From assembly GCA_046350655.1 (NCBI GenBank), contig JAXMAB010000007.1, positions 248,001 to 312,000 on the forward strand: 64,000 nt of DNA, in the 5' to 3' direction. The position numbers and the translations under genes are program-made. Under the pieces are notes generated by a model, which saw nothing but the letters and a program-made list of their open reading frames with translations, did not search any database and was not told the DNA's origin. The first letter of the stretch is position 1, and each line of letters opens with the position of its first letter. The DNA is from JAEUHO01 sp046350655. Lineage in GTDB: Bacteria > Planctomycetota > PLA2 > JAEUHO01. Shown here in pieces: positions 27,235-36,245 of this stretch.

Positions 27235-28554
27235 ATGGAGGACGCGCGCCCCGCCGTCCGACCGCCCGAGCCGGTGGCTCCGAGCCGGTTCCTGCGGACG
27301 TACGCGTGGTGGGCGGCCGGGTTCGCGCTGCTGCTCGCCGCGCTCGCCCTCGCGCTCGACCGGCCGCTGCCCGACCCGGGCACGCCCCGCGACGACGTCG
27401 ACGTCGAGGCGTTCGTGCAGCCCGGCTGCCGGCACTGCGAGGCCGCCCGCGCGTGGCTCGACGCGGAGCGCGGCCGTCGGCCCGCCCTCACCGTCGTCGT
27501 CCACGACGTGTCGCGGCACCGCGGCGCGCTCGCGCGCCTGAAGGCGGTCGCGGCGCGCGCCGGCGTCGCCGCGGCCGCGACCCCCGCCCTGCTCGTGCGC
27601 GGCACGCTCGTCGTCGGGTGGCGCGACGGGACCTCGCCGGCGCGGGTCGCCGCGTTGCTCGACGCGCCGCCCCGCGCCGCGCCCGCGGCCGGCGCGGCGG
27701 ACGGCGATCGCTGCCCCGTCGACCTCGACGAGGAGCCCGCCGCGCCGGTCCCCGGCGCCGCGGCCCCGGAGGCGCCGTGCGCGACCGCGGCGCCGGCCTC
27801 CGCCGCGGACGAGACCGTCGACCTCCCGATCGTCGGCGCGGTCAGCGCGCGCGACGTCGGCCTGCCGCTGTTCACCGTCGCGCTCGGGCTCGTGGACGGC
27901 TTCAACCCGTGCGCGATGTGGGTGCTGCTGTTCCTGCTCTCGCTGCTCGTCAACCTGCGCAGCCGGGCCAAGATGTTCGCGATCGCCGGCACGTTCGTCG
28001 TCGCGAGCGGCGTCTGCTACTTCGCGTTCATGGCCGCGTGGCTCACGTTCTTCGACCTGGTCGGGCAGGCCCGCCTGGTGCAGGTCGTGCTCGGCGCGGT
28101 CGCGTGCTTCGTCGCGGCGGTGCACGTGAAGGACTTCTTCGCGTTCCACCGGGGGCTCACCCTGAGCATCCCGGAGGGCCGCAAGGCCGGGCTGTACGCC
28201 CGCGTGACCGCGATCCTGCGCGCCAACCGGCTCGGCGGCGCGATGGCCGGCGTCGTGGTCCTCGCGTTCCTCGTCAACACCGTCGAGCTGCTCTGCACCG
28301 CCGGCCTGCCCGCCGTCTACACGAGCGTGCTCGTGGCCTACGACCTCGAGCGCTGGCAGCACTACGCCTACCTCGCGCTGTACCAGGTCTTCTACATGCT
28401 CGACGACGCGATCATGCTCGCCGTCGCCATCGTCACGCTCAGCAAGCGCCGCCTGCAGGAGCGCGGCGGCCGCTGGCTGAAGCTGGTGTCGGGCGTGGTC
28501 GTCGCGGCGCTCGGGCTGCTCCTCCTGTTCCGGCCGTCGTGGCTGTTCTGGTGA
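27235..28554 (+). CDS. Thioredoxin-like domain fused to CcdA/DsbD-type membrane domain
   Basis: A 439-residue membrane protein. One N-terminal helix (about 24-41) anchors a small glutaredoxin/thioredoxin-like domain with the redox motif C65-R-H-C68 and a cis-Pro-like A-T-P-A-L-L segment. After an Ala/Pro linker with two further Cys comes a polytopic part of six or more helices. It carries N-P-C-A-M-W at about residue 224 and V-E-L-L-C-T-A-G-L-P near 350, the two conserved Cys/Pro motifs of CcdA/DsbD transporters that move electrons from cytoplasmic thioredoxin across the membrane. It is followed 25 nt later by a secreted TlpA-like redoxin, a likely recipient of the reducing power. The domain order (redoxin first) differs from DsbD, where thioredoxin is C-terminal. 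Confidence 0.87.
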   Translation: MEDARPAVRPPEPVAPSRFLRTYAWWAAGFALLLAALALALDRPLPDPGTPRDDVDVEAFVQPGCRHCEAARAWLDAERGRRPALTVVVHDVSRHRGALARLKAVAARAGVAAAATPALLVRGTLVVGWRDGTSPARVAALLDAPPRAAPAAGAADGDRCPVDLDEEPAAPVPGAAAPEAPCATAAPASAADETVDLPIVGAVSARDVGLPLFTVALGLVDGFNPCAMWVLLFLLSLLVNLRSRAKMFAIAGTFVVASGVCYFAFMAAWLTFFDLVGQARLVQVVLGAVACFVAAVHVKDFFAFHRGLTLSIPEGRKAGLYARVTAILRANRLGGAMAGVVVLAFLVNTVELLCTAGLPAVYTSVLVAYDLERWQHYAYLALYQVFYMLDDAIMLAVAIVTLSKRRLQERGGRWLKLVSGVVVAALGLLLLFRPSWLFW

Positions 28555-28579
28555 CGTCCGTCCCCCTCGGAGCCCCCCC

Positions 28580-29746
28580 ATGACCCGCGCCGCCCGCCGC
28601 CCGACCGCGCTGCTCGCCGCCCTCCTCGTGGCGGTCCTCGCGCCCGCCGCGGCCCGCGCCGAGCGCGAGCCCGGCCGCCGCGCCCCCGACCTGCGCGCGA
28701 CGGCGACGCTCCTCGCCCCGGCGCCGCTGTCGATGGACGGCCTGCGGGGCCGCCTCGTGCTGCTCGTCTTCTTCAAGCCCGACTGCCCGCACTGCCGCGC
28801 GAGCGTCCCGGCGCTCAACGCGCTCGAGCGGGACGGGTTCGCGCGGGGCCTGCGCGTCGTCGGCGCGAGCCGCGACCCGCGCGCGGCGGTGGAGGCGTTC
28901 GTCCGCGACCTCGGCGTCGAGTTCCCGGTGGCGCTCGTCGACACGGAGGTGCTGCGCGACTACGAGGTGTCCGGGTTCCCGAGCGCGTTCCTCGTCGCGC
29001 CCGACGGCCGGATCGTCTGGACCGGCGCGCCGGCCGCGATCACGGCCGACGAGCTCGACCGACGGCTCTCGGCGACGCCGCCGTGGCCCGACGTGCCCGC
29101 CACGTTCCAGCCGCTGCTCGTGGCCCTGCGCGCGGACCGCTGGGGCGAGGCCGCGGCGGGGTTCGGCGTCTGCAGCGCGCCGGGCGCCTGCGACGCGACC
29201 ACCGCGGCGGCGGCCGCCGCCATGCTGCGGTGGATCGACCGGGCCGCCGCCGGCCAACTCGCCGCCGCCGAGGCGGACCTCGCGCGCGGCGACCCGTACG
29301 AGGCCTGGCGGGCGCTCGACCGGCTGGCGCGCGGGTTCGGCGACCGCGGCGTCGGCCCGCGGGCGGCCCGGCGCGTCGCGGAGCTCCTCGCGGACCCGGG
29401 CCGGGCGCGGGAGATCGCCGCCGGGCGCGACCTCGAGGCGGCGCGCGGCGTCCTCGCGGCGGACGGCCGCGGGGCCGGCGTCGCGGCGCTCGATCGCGTG
29501 GCCGCCGCGCACCCGGGCACCGACGCGGGCGCGGCGGCGGCCGCGCTGTCGCGGCGCGGCTCCGGCGCCGCGGCTGACCGGGCCCGACGCGGGCGCGACC
29601 GCGGGGGCTCGGGTACGCTGACCCCGTGCGACGGCCCCGGCTCCTCCTCCTGGCGCTCGCGTTCGGCCTCGCCCTCCCGGCCGCGGCGGACGAGCCGCTC
29701 ACGTCGGCCCCCTACAGCGTCCGCGACACGACGGCCGCGCGCCTGA
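28580..29746 (+). CDS. Secreted TlpA/ResA-like thiol-disulfide protein, 3' end uncertain
   Basis: The product has a signal peptide (residues 1-27, ending A-A-A-R-A-E). A redoxin domain at about 33-165 follows, with C69-P-H-C72 in F-F-K-P-D-C-P-H-C and the cis-Pro G-F-P-S-A-F. A C-terminal helical part with two Cys (near 195 and 202) has no clear family. It probably acts outside the membrane as a thiol reductant, fed by the CcdA-type protein encoded 25 nt upstream. The last ~57 codons run 121 nt into the next gene and look like its antisense-type shadow (S/R/P-rich). A TGA at 29575-29577 lies in the neighbouring frame, so loss of one base near 29540-29570 would restore a normal end. I therefore doubt the annotated 3' end, not the gene. 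Confidence 0.8.
   Translation: MTRAARRPTALLAALLVAVLAPAAARAEREPGRRAPDLRATATLLAPAPLSMDGLRGRLVLLVFFKPDCPHCRASVPALNALERDGFARGLRVVGASRDPRAAVEAFVRDLGVEFPVALVDTEVLRDYEVSGFPSAFLVAPDGRIVWTGAPAAITADELDRRLSATPPWPDVPATFQPLLVALRADRWGEAAAGFGVCSAPGACDATTAAAAAAMLRWIDRAAAGQLAAAEADLARGDPYEAWRALDRLARGFGDRGVGPRAARRVAELLADPGRAREIAAGRDLEAARGVLAADGRGAGVAALDRVAAAHPGTDAGAAAAALSRRGSGAAADRARRGRDRGGSGTLTPCDGPGSSSWRSRSASPSRPRRTSRSRRPPTASATRRPRA
29614..29619 (+). promoter_or_regulatory. TANNNT -10 element before the large PQQ/TPR gene
   Basis: TACGCT ends 6 nt before the GTG at 29626. No -35 box is visible. It predicts a leaderless mRNA starting at the GTG. Confidence 0.35.
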
Positions 29747-32700
29747 CCCTCGAGGACGCCCGCGCCGCGTTCGCCGCCGGCGACCCGGCCCGCGGCGCGA
29801 ACGAGCTCCAGCGCCTGCTCGACGAGCTCCGCGAGGACCTCGTCGCCCTGCCGTCGACGGTGCCGCCGCCGGGCCGCGACGTGCAGGTGCGCTACGTCTC
29901 CGCGCCCGAGGCGGCGCTCCGCGAGCTCGAGGGCCTGCCGCCCGCGACGCGCACGGTCTACGCGGACACCGTCGTCCCCGCCGGCACGACGCTCCTCGCG
30001 CGGGCGGTCGAGCGGCGCGACGAGCGGGCGCTCCGCGAGCTGGCCCTGCGGTACGCGGGCACGTCCGTGGGCCTGACCGCCGCGCGGCGGCTCGCGGAGT
30101 CGGCCGCCGAGGCCGGCCGGCCCGAGGACGCGGCGGCCGCGGCGCGCCAGGGCCTCCGGTTCGCGCCGGACGACGTCGGCCTCTGGGTGCGGCGGATCGA
30201 CGCGCTCGTCGCCGCCCGCGACGGCCTCGCCCTGGCGTCCCTCGCGCTGCCGCCCGCCGTCGCCGACCGCCCGTTCCCGTCGGACGGGCCCCCGCTCGCG
30301 ACGCGGCTCGCGGCCGCGCGCGCGGCCGTCCCGCCGCGGGGCCCCGTGACCGACGTCCCGACGTGGGGCGTCACGCCGGCCCACGACGGCGTCACCCCGT
30401 GGGACCACGTCCTGCGGCCGCTGCGCTGGGCGGAGGGCCAGCCGCCGCGCGACCGCCGCAACGACGAGCCGCCCGCGGTCGGCCGCTTCGGCCCGGACTT
30501 CGGCAGCCGCGACAGCGCGGAGCTGCAGCAGCGCCGCCTGCTCGCGACGCCGTACGTGCCCTGCGCGGTGGGGCGCACGCTCGTCGTCTCGGACGGCTTC
30601 ACCGTCGAGGCCCGCGACCTGCTCTCCGGCCGCCTCGCGTGGCGGTTCCCCGACGCGGAGCGCCCCGCGCGCCACCTCGCCGTGGTCCGCCCGGACGAGG
30701 GCAAGCTCGACGGCCGCACCAACGTCGACGTCGCCTACGCGCCGTGCGCCGCGGACGGCGTCGTGTACGCGACCGTCGAGGTGGAGGACCGCGGCTACAC
30801 GCCGCGGCGGCTCCACATGATCGACATCACGACCTACCGGCCCCGACGCGTCCTCGTGGCGCTCGACGCGGCGACCGGCGCGCTGCGCTGGAGCATGGGC
30901 CAGCACCCCGCCGACGCGCGGGCCCTCGAGGACGTGAGCGTCGGCGGCGGCCCCGTCACGGCGGAAGGGCTCGTCGTCTTCACGGGCGTGCGGTTCCTCA
31001 AGCGCTGGGAGGCGCGTCTCGTCGCCCTCGACGCGCGCACGGGCCGCCTCGTGTGGCAGCGCACCGTCGTCACGAGCCAGCAGGAGCTCAACCTCTTCGG
31101 CGAGCCGGTGAAGGAGATGTGGGCCGGCACGCCGGCGATCGCGGACGGCACCGTCTACGCCCCCACGGGCCTCGGCGTGTTCGTCGCGGCCGACCTGCGC
31201 GACGGCCGCGTCCGCTGGATGTCGTCGTACGACACGCTCCCCATCGAGCGCGTGGACCTCTGGTACGAGACGCCCATCCGGCTCTCGCGCTGGGGGCCGT
31301 CCCCCACCGTCGTGCGCGGCGACCTCGTCCTCGTGGCGCCCGCCGAGTCCGAGCACCTGCTCTGCTTCGACCGCCGCGACGGCCGCCTCGCCTGGCGCTG
31401 GGCCGCGGAGCAGGACGGCCGGCCCTACGTGGACCACTTCCTCGGCGTCGCGCCCGGCGGCGCCGCGGGCCTCGCCGTCGTGACGGGCGCGACCCTGCGC
31501 GCGGTCGACCTCGCGACGGGCAACCCCGTCTGGGGCAACCGGTTCTCGTCCGGCGCGCGCGTGCGCGGGCGCGGCGCGATCTCGGGCACCCGCGTGTACG
31601 TCCCGACCACCGAGGGGCTCGACGCGTTCTCCCTCGCGGGCGAGGGGCGCCTCGTCGCCCCGAGCCCCATGCCGTGGCCCGAGGGCGCGATGCCCGGCAA
31701 CGTGCTCCTCACGCCCCTCGTGCTCGTCGTCTCGGCCGGCCAGACGCTGACCGACGAGGGGACGGGCCTCGCGTCGCCCGTGCAGGCGTTCTTCGCCCCG
31801 GACGACATCGAGAAGGAGATCGCGACCCGCCGCGCGGCGGCCCCCGCCGACCCGGGCCCGGCCCTCGAGACCGCCGACCTGTGGCGGCTCGTCGGCCGCG
31901 ACGTGAAGGCCGAGAGCGCCTACGAGGACGCGCGCCGGCTCGCCGAGGCCGCGGGCGACGCGGCGGCCCTCGAGCGCGCGCGCGAGGGGCTCCTCCTCGT
32001 CGACCGCGAGCGCGGCGACGCGGCGCTCGCGGCGAAGCGGACCGCGGACGCCCGCGCGGCCTACGAGGCCGCGCTCGGCCGCGCTCGCACCGCGGCGGAG
32101 CGCGTCGCCCTCCGCCTGCGGCTCGACCGCGTGTTCGCGGAGACCGGCGTCGAGGCCGCGCGCGTCCGCAACCTCGTGGCGCTCGTCGCCGAGGCCGGCG
32201 ACGAGCGGGCCGTGTTCGACCCGCGCGAGGGGCCCGTCCCGGCGCGCGCGGCGGCGCGCTTCCGGCTGGCGGACCTCCACCGCGCCGCGGCGCGCGTCGC
32301 CGACGCGGTGGACGTGCTCCAGGACGTCCTGCGCGAGGACCGCGAGGCCCGCTTCCGCGGCGACCCGGCGCCGGACCGCGCGGAGCGCTGGATCGCCACG
32401 ATCCTGGCCCAGACGGGCCCCGGCGCGTACCTGCGGCACGAGGCCGAGGCGGCGCGCCGGCTCGAGGAGGCCGCGCGCGGGGACGACCCGGCGCCGTTCG
32501 AGGCGATCCTGCGCGAGTACCCGAACGCGCGCGCCGTGCCCGCCGCGCTCCTCGGCCTGGCCTCGCGCGAGATCGCCGCGGGCCGCGCCGCCGACGCCGC
32601 GGAGACCCTCGGCCGCTTCCTCTCCGCCTACCCGGACCACGACGAGGCCGCGCGGGCCACGGCCCTGCTCGTGCGCGCCCTCGCGCAGGCGGGCAAACGC

Positions 32701-34098
32701 GGCCAGGCGCGGGCGGCGCTCACGCGCCTCGAGCGCCGCTTCGCCGACGCGACGTTCGCGTGGGACGGCGGCACGACGACGGGCCGGGCCTACGCGGCCG
32801 CCGAGCGCGTGCGCCTCGGCGCGCCGACGCCGCGCCCGCCCGGACCGGCGCTCGCCCTGCGCCCCGAGGAGCGGATGACCGAGGCGGTGGACGGCCAGGG
32901 CATCGGCTCGCGGTGCGTCGAGGTCGAGGGCCGCGCGGCCGCCGAGGCCGACGTGCCGGCGCTCGTGCAGTCCGAGGACCTCGTGATCGCGATCGACCCG
33001 GCGACGTCGCGCGCGACGTGGCGGCTGTCGGTCCCGGGCGCGGCCCACGCGGCCGTCGCGGGCGACACGCTCGTCGTCGCGGCCGGCGACACCGCGGTGG
33101 GCCTCGAGCCCGCGACGGGCGTCGAGCGGTGGCGGCGCGAGCTGCCCGGCTCGGTGCTCGACCTCGGCATCAGCCTCGGGCAGGTGGTGGCGCTGCTGCA
33201 GCAGGTCGCCGTCGCGGCCCGCACGTCCCTCGTGGCCCTCGACCCGATCTCGGGCGCCGTGGCGTACCGGCGCGACCTCGACGGCGAGGCGGCCGGCGTG
33301 CTCCGCGCCGCCGACGAGGGGCTCGTGGTCGTGCGCAACCGCGCCGGCGCCGTGCCCGCCGTGACGGCGACGCTCTACGCGCCGCTGACCGGCGACCGCG
33401 TCTACGAGCTCCCGCGGGGCTTCGACGCGCTCACCGAGGGATCGCCGCGCGTGGTCGACGGACGGCTGCTCGTCGGCGTCGTGCGCGACGGCGACGTGCT
33501 GCGGCTCGAGGCGGCCGACCTCGCGACCGGCGCCCTGCGCTGGATGACGCCGATCCCGCGGCCCGTGGGCCGCCGCGCCGACTTCGTCACGCGACAGCTC
33601 CTCGAGGGGCCCGGCCGCCTCGTGCTGCTCGACGCCACGGGCGCGATGCGGTCGTACGACGTGGCGACGGGCGCGCTCGAGGTCGAGACGTCGGTGACGG
33701 GCGGCGCGCAGCCGGCCTCGTCGCGCGCGGTGGCCCTCCTCGGCGACCGCGTGGTCGTGCTCGCGCGCGACCCCGGCCCCGGGAACCGCGCGGTGCTGAC
33801 CGCGTTCGACCGTCGCACCGGCAAGACCGCGTGGCGGTCGTCCGAGTCGTTCCGCCTCATCTCGCAGGCGGCGCTCCTCTCCGACGGTCGGACCCTCGTC
33901 GCGGTGATGACGCCGCAGCCGACCCGCGGCGGCGTGCAGGCGTCCGGGCTCGAGTACCAGATCGTGGTCGTGGACCCCGCCGACGGCACGACGGTGCTGA
34001 TCTCGGCGCCGGGGCTCGGCAGCTGGCTCCCGTCCGCGGAGATCGTGGACGGCACGCTGGTCGTGGCCGGCCTGCGCCGCTTCTCGGTCTACCGCTGA
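29626..34098 (+). CDS. Secreted PQQ-propeller/TPR protein, 1490 residues
   Basis: Starts at GTG with a clear signal peptide (L-L-L-L-A-L-A-F-G-L-A-L-P-A-A-A-D-E). Residues ~40-200 are TPR-like helices. Residues ~230-720 form a PQQ-type beta-propeller with repeated A-x-D-x-x-T-G-x-x-x-W motifs such as A-L-D-A-A-T-G-A-L-R-W and A-L-D-A-R-T-G-R-L-V-W. Residues ~730-1080 are again TPR helices. Residues ~1120-1490 form a second set of propeller blades (A-I-D-P-A-T-S-R-A-T-W, A-F-D-R-R-T-G-K-T-A-W). PQQ-type propellers without the quinone-binding dehydrogenase residues usually act as protein-interaction scaffolds (compare BamB). I see no enzyme motif. The frameshifted gene at 17536 is a shorter paralogue. 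A GC-rich imperfect hairpin at about 34111-34139 follows the stop. Confidence 0.85.
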   Translation: MRRPRLLLLALAFGLALPAAADEPLTSAPYSVRDTTAARLTLEDARAAFAAGDPARGANELQRLLDELREDLVALPSTVPPPGRDVQVRYVSAPEAALRELEGLPPATRTVYADTVVPAGTTLLARAVERRDERALRELALRYAGTSVGLTAARRLAESAAEAGRPEDAAAAARQGLRFAPDDVGLWVRRIDALVAARDGLALASLALPPAVADRPFPSDGPPLATRLAAARAAVPPRGPVTDVPTWGVTPAHDGVTPWDHVLRPLRWAEGQPPRDRRNDEPPAVGRFGPDFGSRDSAELQQRRLLATPYVPCAVGRTLVVSDGFTVEARDLLSGRLAWRFPDAERPARHLAVVRPDEGKLDGRTNVDVAYAPCAADGVVYATVEVEDRGYTPRRLHMIDITTYRPRRVLVALDAATGALRWSMGQHPADARALEDVSVGGGPVTAEGLVVFTGVRFLKRWEARLVALDARTGRLVWQRTVVTSQQELNLFGEPVKEMWAGTPAIADGTVYAPTGLGVFVAADLRDGRVRWMSSYDTLPIERVDLWYETPIRLSRWGPSPTVVRGDLVLVAPAESEHLLCFDRRDGRLAWRWAAEQDGRPYVDHFLGVAPGGAAGLAVVTGATLRAVDLATGNPVWGNRFSSGARVRGRGAISGTRVYVPTTEGLDAFSLAGEGRLVAPSPMPWPEGAMPGNVLLTPLVLVVSAGQTLTDEGTGLASPVQAFFAPDDIEKEIATRRAAAPADPGPALETADLWRLVGRDVKAESAYEDARRLAEAAGDAAALERAREGLLLVDRERGDAALAAKRTADARAAYEAALGRARTAAERVALRLRLDRVFAETGVEAARVRNLVALVAEAGDERAVFDPREGPVPARAAARFRLADLHRAAARVADAVDVLQDVLREDREARFRGDPAPDRAERWIATILAQTGPGAYLRHEAEAARRLEEAARGDDPAPFEAILREYPNARAVPAALLGLASREIAAGRAADAAETLGRFLSAYPDHDEAARATALLVRALAQAGKRGQARAALTRLERRFADATFAWDGGTTTGRAYAAAERVRLGAPTPRPPGPALALRPEERMTEAVDGQGIGSRCVEVEGRAAAEADVPALVQSEDLVIAIDPATSRATWRLSVPGAAHAAVAGDTLVVAAGDTAVGLEPATGVERWRRELPGSVLDLGISLGQVVALLQQVAVAARTSLVALDPISGAVAYRRDLDGEAAGVLRAADEGLVVVRNRAGAVPAVTATLYAPLTGDRVYELPRGFDALTEGSPRVVDGRLLVGVVRDGDVLRLEAADLATGALRWMTPIPRPVGRRADFVTRQLLEGPGRLVLLDATGAMRSYDVATGALEVETSVTGGAQPASSRAVALLGDRVVVLARDPGPGNRAVLTAFDRRTGKTAWRSSESFRLISQAALLSDGRTLVAVMTPQPTRGGVQASGLEYQIVVVDPADGTTVLISAPGLGSWLPSAEIVDGTLVVAGLRRFSVYR

Positions 34099-34158
34099 CG
34101 CGGCGCGGGACCGGGGCGGGGACGGTTCGACGCCCCCGGAGGGCCCGGCCCACCGTGG

Positions 34159-34164
34159 TAGCAT
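34159..34164 (+). promoter_or_regulatory. TANNNT -10 element before the first alpha-toroid gene
   Basis: TAGCAT ends 6 nt before the GTG at 34171, again the spacing of a leaderless start. No -35 element at the normal distance. Confidence 0.4.
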
Positions 34165-34170
34165 CCCGCC

Positions 34171-35367
34171 GTGCGGCCGGCCGTCCTCCTCCCCCTCCTG
34201 TCGCTCGTCGCGGCGGTGCTCCTGCTCGCGCCGCGGGGGTCCGTCGCCGACGACCCGGGCCGCCCGCGGCTCGTCGACCGCGCGACGCAGGACGCCCTCG
34301 ACCGCGGGCTGCGCTTCCTCGCCGAGACCCAGAACGAGGACGGGTCGTGGACCTCGGACGCCGGCCAGAAGGTCAACGAGGAGTACGTGGTCGCCCCGGG
34401 CGGCAAGAACGTCCACCACGTCGGGATCACCGCGCTGGCGATCCTCGCGTTCCTCGCGTCCGGCCATGCGCCGGGCCGCGGCCCGTACGGCGGCGCCGTG
34501 GACCGCGCGGTGGACTTCCTCCTGTCGCGCGTGCAGCACGACGGCTTCATCCAGGCCGACCAGACGCGGATGTACAGCCACGCGTTCGCGACCCTCGCGC
34601 TCGCCGAGGTGTACGGCATGAGCCGCAGCAAGCACCTGCGCCGCAAGCTCGAGGACGCGGTCGAGCTGACGGTGAAGTGCCAGAACGAGACCGGCGGCTG
34701 GCGCTACGCCCCCTTCGGCGTGGACTCCGACATGTCGGTCACCGTCTGCCAGCTGGTCGCGCTGCGCGCCGCGATGAACGTCGGCCTGCGCGTGAAGCAG
34801 GCGACGATCGACCGCGCGCTCGGCTACGTGCTGCAGAGCGCCATCACGTCGTCGTCGCCCGCGTCCGAGGACGAGGTCGGCGGCTTCTGGTACCAGCCCG
34901 CGTCCACGCGGTGGAACCGCTCGTCGTTCCCGCTCACGGCGGCGGGCCTCACGTCGCTCTTCCAGGCCGGCATCTACGACGACGTGGGCCTGCGCCGCTA
35001 CGTCGCCAACCGCGGCCTCGAGCTCTCGGGGATGCCGTCGGTCGAGCGCTCGATCGAGTACATGGAGCGGGCCTACGACGGCGTCGCCCGCCAGTACCGG
35101 CGCCACTATTTCTTCTACTACGGCAACTATTACGCGGCGCAGGCGATGTACACCTGGGGCCGCCTCGAGCCCACGCGCTGGGAGCGGTGGTACGACCGCG
35201 TCCGCCGAGACCTCCTCGCGCTCGAGGTCCGCACGCCGGGCCGCGGCGCGCGGAGCGAGGTCTCCCACTGGGAGAGCAACGTCGGCGACACGCACACGTA
35301 CGCGACCGCCGTCGCCCTGCTGATCCTCGCGATGCCGCTCGACTACCTGCCGATCCACCAGAACTGA
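34171..35367 (+). CDS. Secreted squalene-cyclase/prenyltransferase-fold (alpha-toroid) protein A
   Basis: A 398-residue protein with a signal peptide (L-L-P-L-L-S-L-V-A-A-V-L-L-L-A, cleavage near S-V-A-D-D). The mature part consists of paired helices with QW-like motifs (Q-N-E-D-G-S-W at 54-60; Q-N-E-T-G-G-W at 171-177), the hallmark of the terpene-cyclase/prenyltransferase toroid. The catalytic D-x-D-D of squalene-hopene cyclases and the zinc ligands of prenyltransferases are not seen. An S-V-T-V-x-Q block at 189-194, with D-S-D before it, is shared with the paralogue at 45048. Being exported and lacking catalytic motifs, it is more likely a binding protein than a cyclase. The GTG start is the first in frame with the signal peptide. 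It lies 285 nt before the ECF sigma gene. Confidence 0.83.
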   Translation: MRPAVLLPLLSLVAAVLLLAPRGSVADDPGRPRLVDRATQDALDRGLRFLAETQNEDGSWTSDAGQKVNEEYVVAPGGKNVHHVGITALAILAFLASGHAPGRGPYGGAVDRAVDFLLSRVQHDGFIQADQTRMYSHAFATLALAEVYGMSRSKHLRRKLEDAVELTVKCQNETGGWRYAPFGVDSDMSVTVCQLVALRAAMNVGLRVKQATIDRALGYVLQSAITSSSPASEDEVGGFWYQPASTRWNRSSFPLTAAGLTSLFQAGIYDDVGLRRYVANRGLELSGMPSVERSIEYMERAYDGVARQYRRHYFFYYGNYYAAQAMYTWGRLEPTRWERWYDRVRRDLLALEVRTPGRGARSEVSHWESNVGDTHTYATAVALLILAMPLDYLPIHQN

Positions 35368-35381
35368 CGCCGGGACGGCGG

Positions 35382-35471
35382 GCGCCGGGACTGCGGGTGT
35401 CGTGACCACGGGTGTCGCGACCACGGGTGTCGCGACCACGGGCACAGGGACCGCGGATTTCGGGACCGCGG
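35382..35471. repeat. Six imperfect tandem 15-bp repeats
   Basis: Units of 15 bp at 35382, 35397, 35412, 35427, 35442 and 35457. The third and fourth are identical (GTGTCGCGACCACGG) and the second differs by one base. The array fills most of the 284-nt gap between the alpha-toroid gene and the ECF sigma gene. The remainder of the gap is GC-rich and holds no gene. Confidence 0.8.
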
Positions 35472-35651
35472 GGGCCAGGACGACCGACGACCGTCGCGCG
35501 GCCCGCCGCCGCCTTCTCCCGCGGCGCCGGCGTCCCACGCCCCCCTCCCCCGCGCGGGCCTCGCGTCCCCCACCCTCGTCCGCGGGCGGGCCCGCCGGGC
35601 GGACGCGACAACGTCCGAACCGCCACGACCCGCGGGAGGTAGAAGGAGCGG

Positions 35652-36245
35652 GTGATCCCCCCGCACCCCGAGGACGCCGCACTCGTCGTCCGGATCGCCG
35701 CCGGCGACCGGGGGGCTTTCGAGACCCTCTACGCCCGGTACGCCCCACGGATCATGGCCTTCGTCCACCACCTGCTGTCCGACCGCGAGGCCGCCGAGGA
35801 CGCGACCCAGGAGACGTTCGTCGGCGTGTGGCGCAGCGCGCGGCGGTTCCGGCCGGACGCGCCCTTCGAGCCCTGGTTGTTCCGGATCGCGCGGCACGAG
35901 GCCTACGACGCGGCCCGCCGGCGCCGGCGGCGTCCGGTGCGCGCGTCGGGCGAGGGCGCCCTCGGGAACGAGGTCCGGGACGCGAACCGGGCCGGGGACC
36001 GCGAGGCCCGGCCCGACGCGCGCGGCGACGCCGGGTGGGCCGACGCGCTGCGCGACGCGGTCGCGCGGCTGTCGGCGCCGCTGCGGGAGGCGTTCGTCCT
36101 CGTGCGGATGCTCGGCCGCGCCCACGACGACGCGGCGGTCCTGCTCGGGATCCCCGTCGGCACGGTGAAGAGCCGGCTGTCGGCCGCGGAGGCCGAGCTG
36201 CGGCGCCGGCTCTCGGCCTTCGACCCCGGCGAGGGGGCGCCGTGA
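35652..36245 (+). CDS. ECF-type RNA polymerase sigma factor
   Basis: A 197-residue sigma-70 family regulator with only regions 2 and 4. Region 2 (about 22-92) includes F-E-T-L-Y-A-R-Y, the A-E-D-A-T-Q-E-T-F-V core-binding helix and W-L-F-R-I-A-R-H-E-A-Y-D-A-A-R-R. Region 4 (about 133-192) includes L-S-A-P-L-R-E-A-F-V-L and the recognition helix G-I-P-V-G-T-V-K-S-R-L. The GTG start at 35652 has a good Shine-Dalgarno (AAGGAG, about 4 nt away), unlike many genes here. The stop overlaps the GTG of the FecR-type gene, giving a sigma/anti-sigma pair under translational coupling. It probably controls the following envelope operon and perhaps itself. Confidence 0.93.
   Translation: MIPPHPEDAALVVRIAAGDRGAFETLYARYAPRIMAFVHHLLSDREAAEDATQETFVGVWRSARRFRPDAPFEPWLFRIARHEAYDAARRRRRRPVRASGEGALGNEVRDANRAGDREARPDARGDAGWADALRDAVARLSAPLREAFVLVRMLGRAHDDAAVLLGIPVGTVKSRLSAAEAELRRRLSAFDPGEGAP

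Noticed and set aside
34099..34170. GGTTCGAC word resembling a tRNA T-loop
   Set aside because: The 72-nt gap has no matching acceptor, D or anticodon arms.
34171..35367. Functional squalene-hopene cyclase
   Set aside because: Too short (398 residues), has a signal peptide and lacks the D-x-D-D acid motif; only the toroid fold is supported.
28960..35748. Minus-strand open frame of 2262 codons
   Set aside because: Runs antisense to the TlpA-like, PQQ/TPR and alpha-toroid genes; composition is R/G/H/E-rich and no domain is recognisable.
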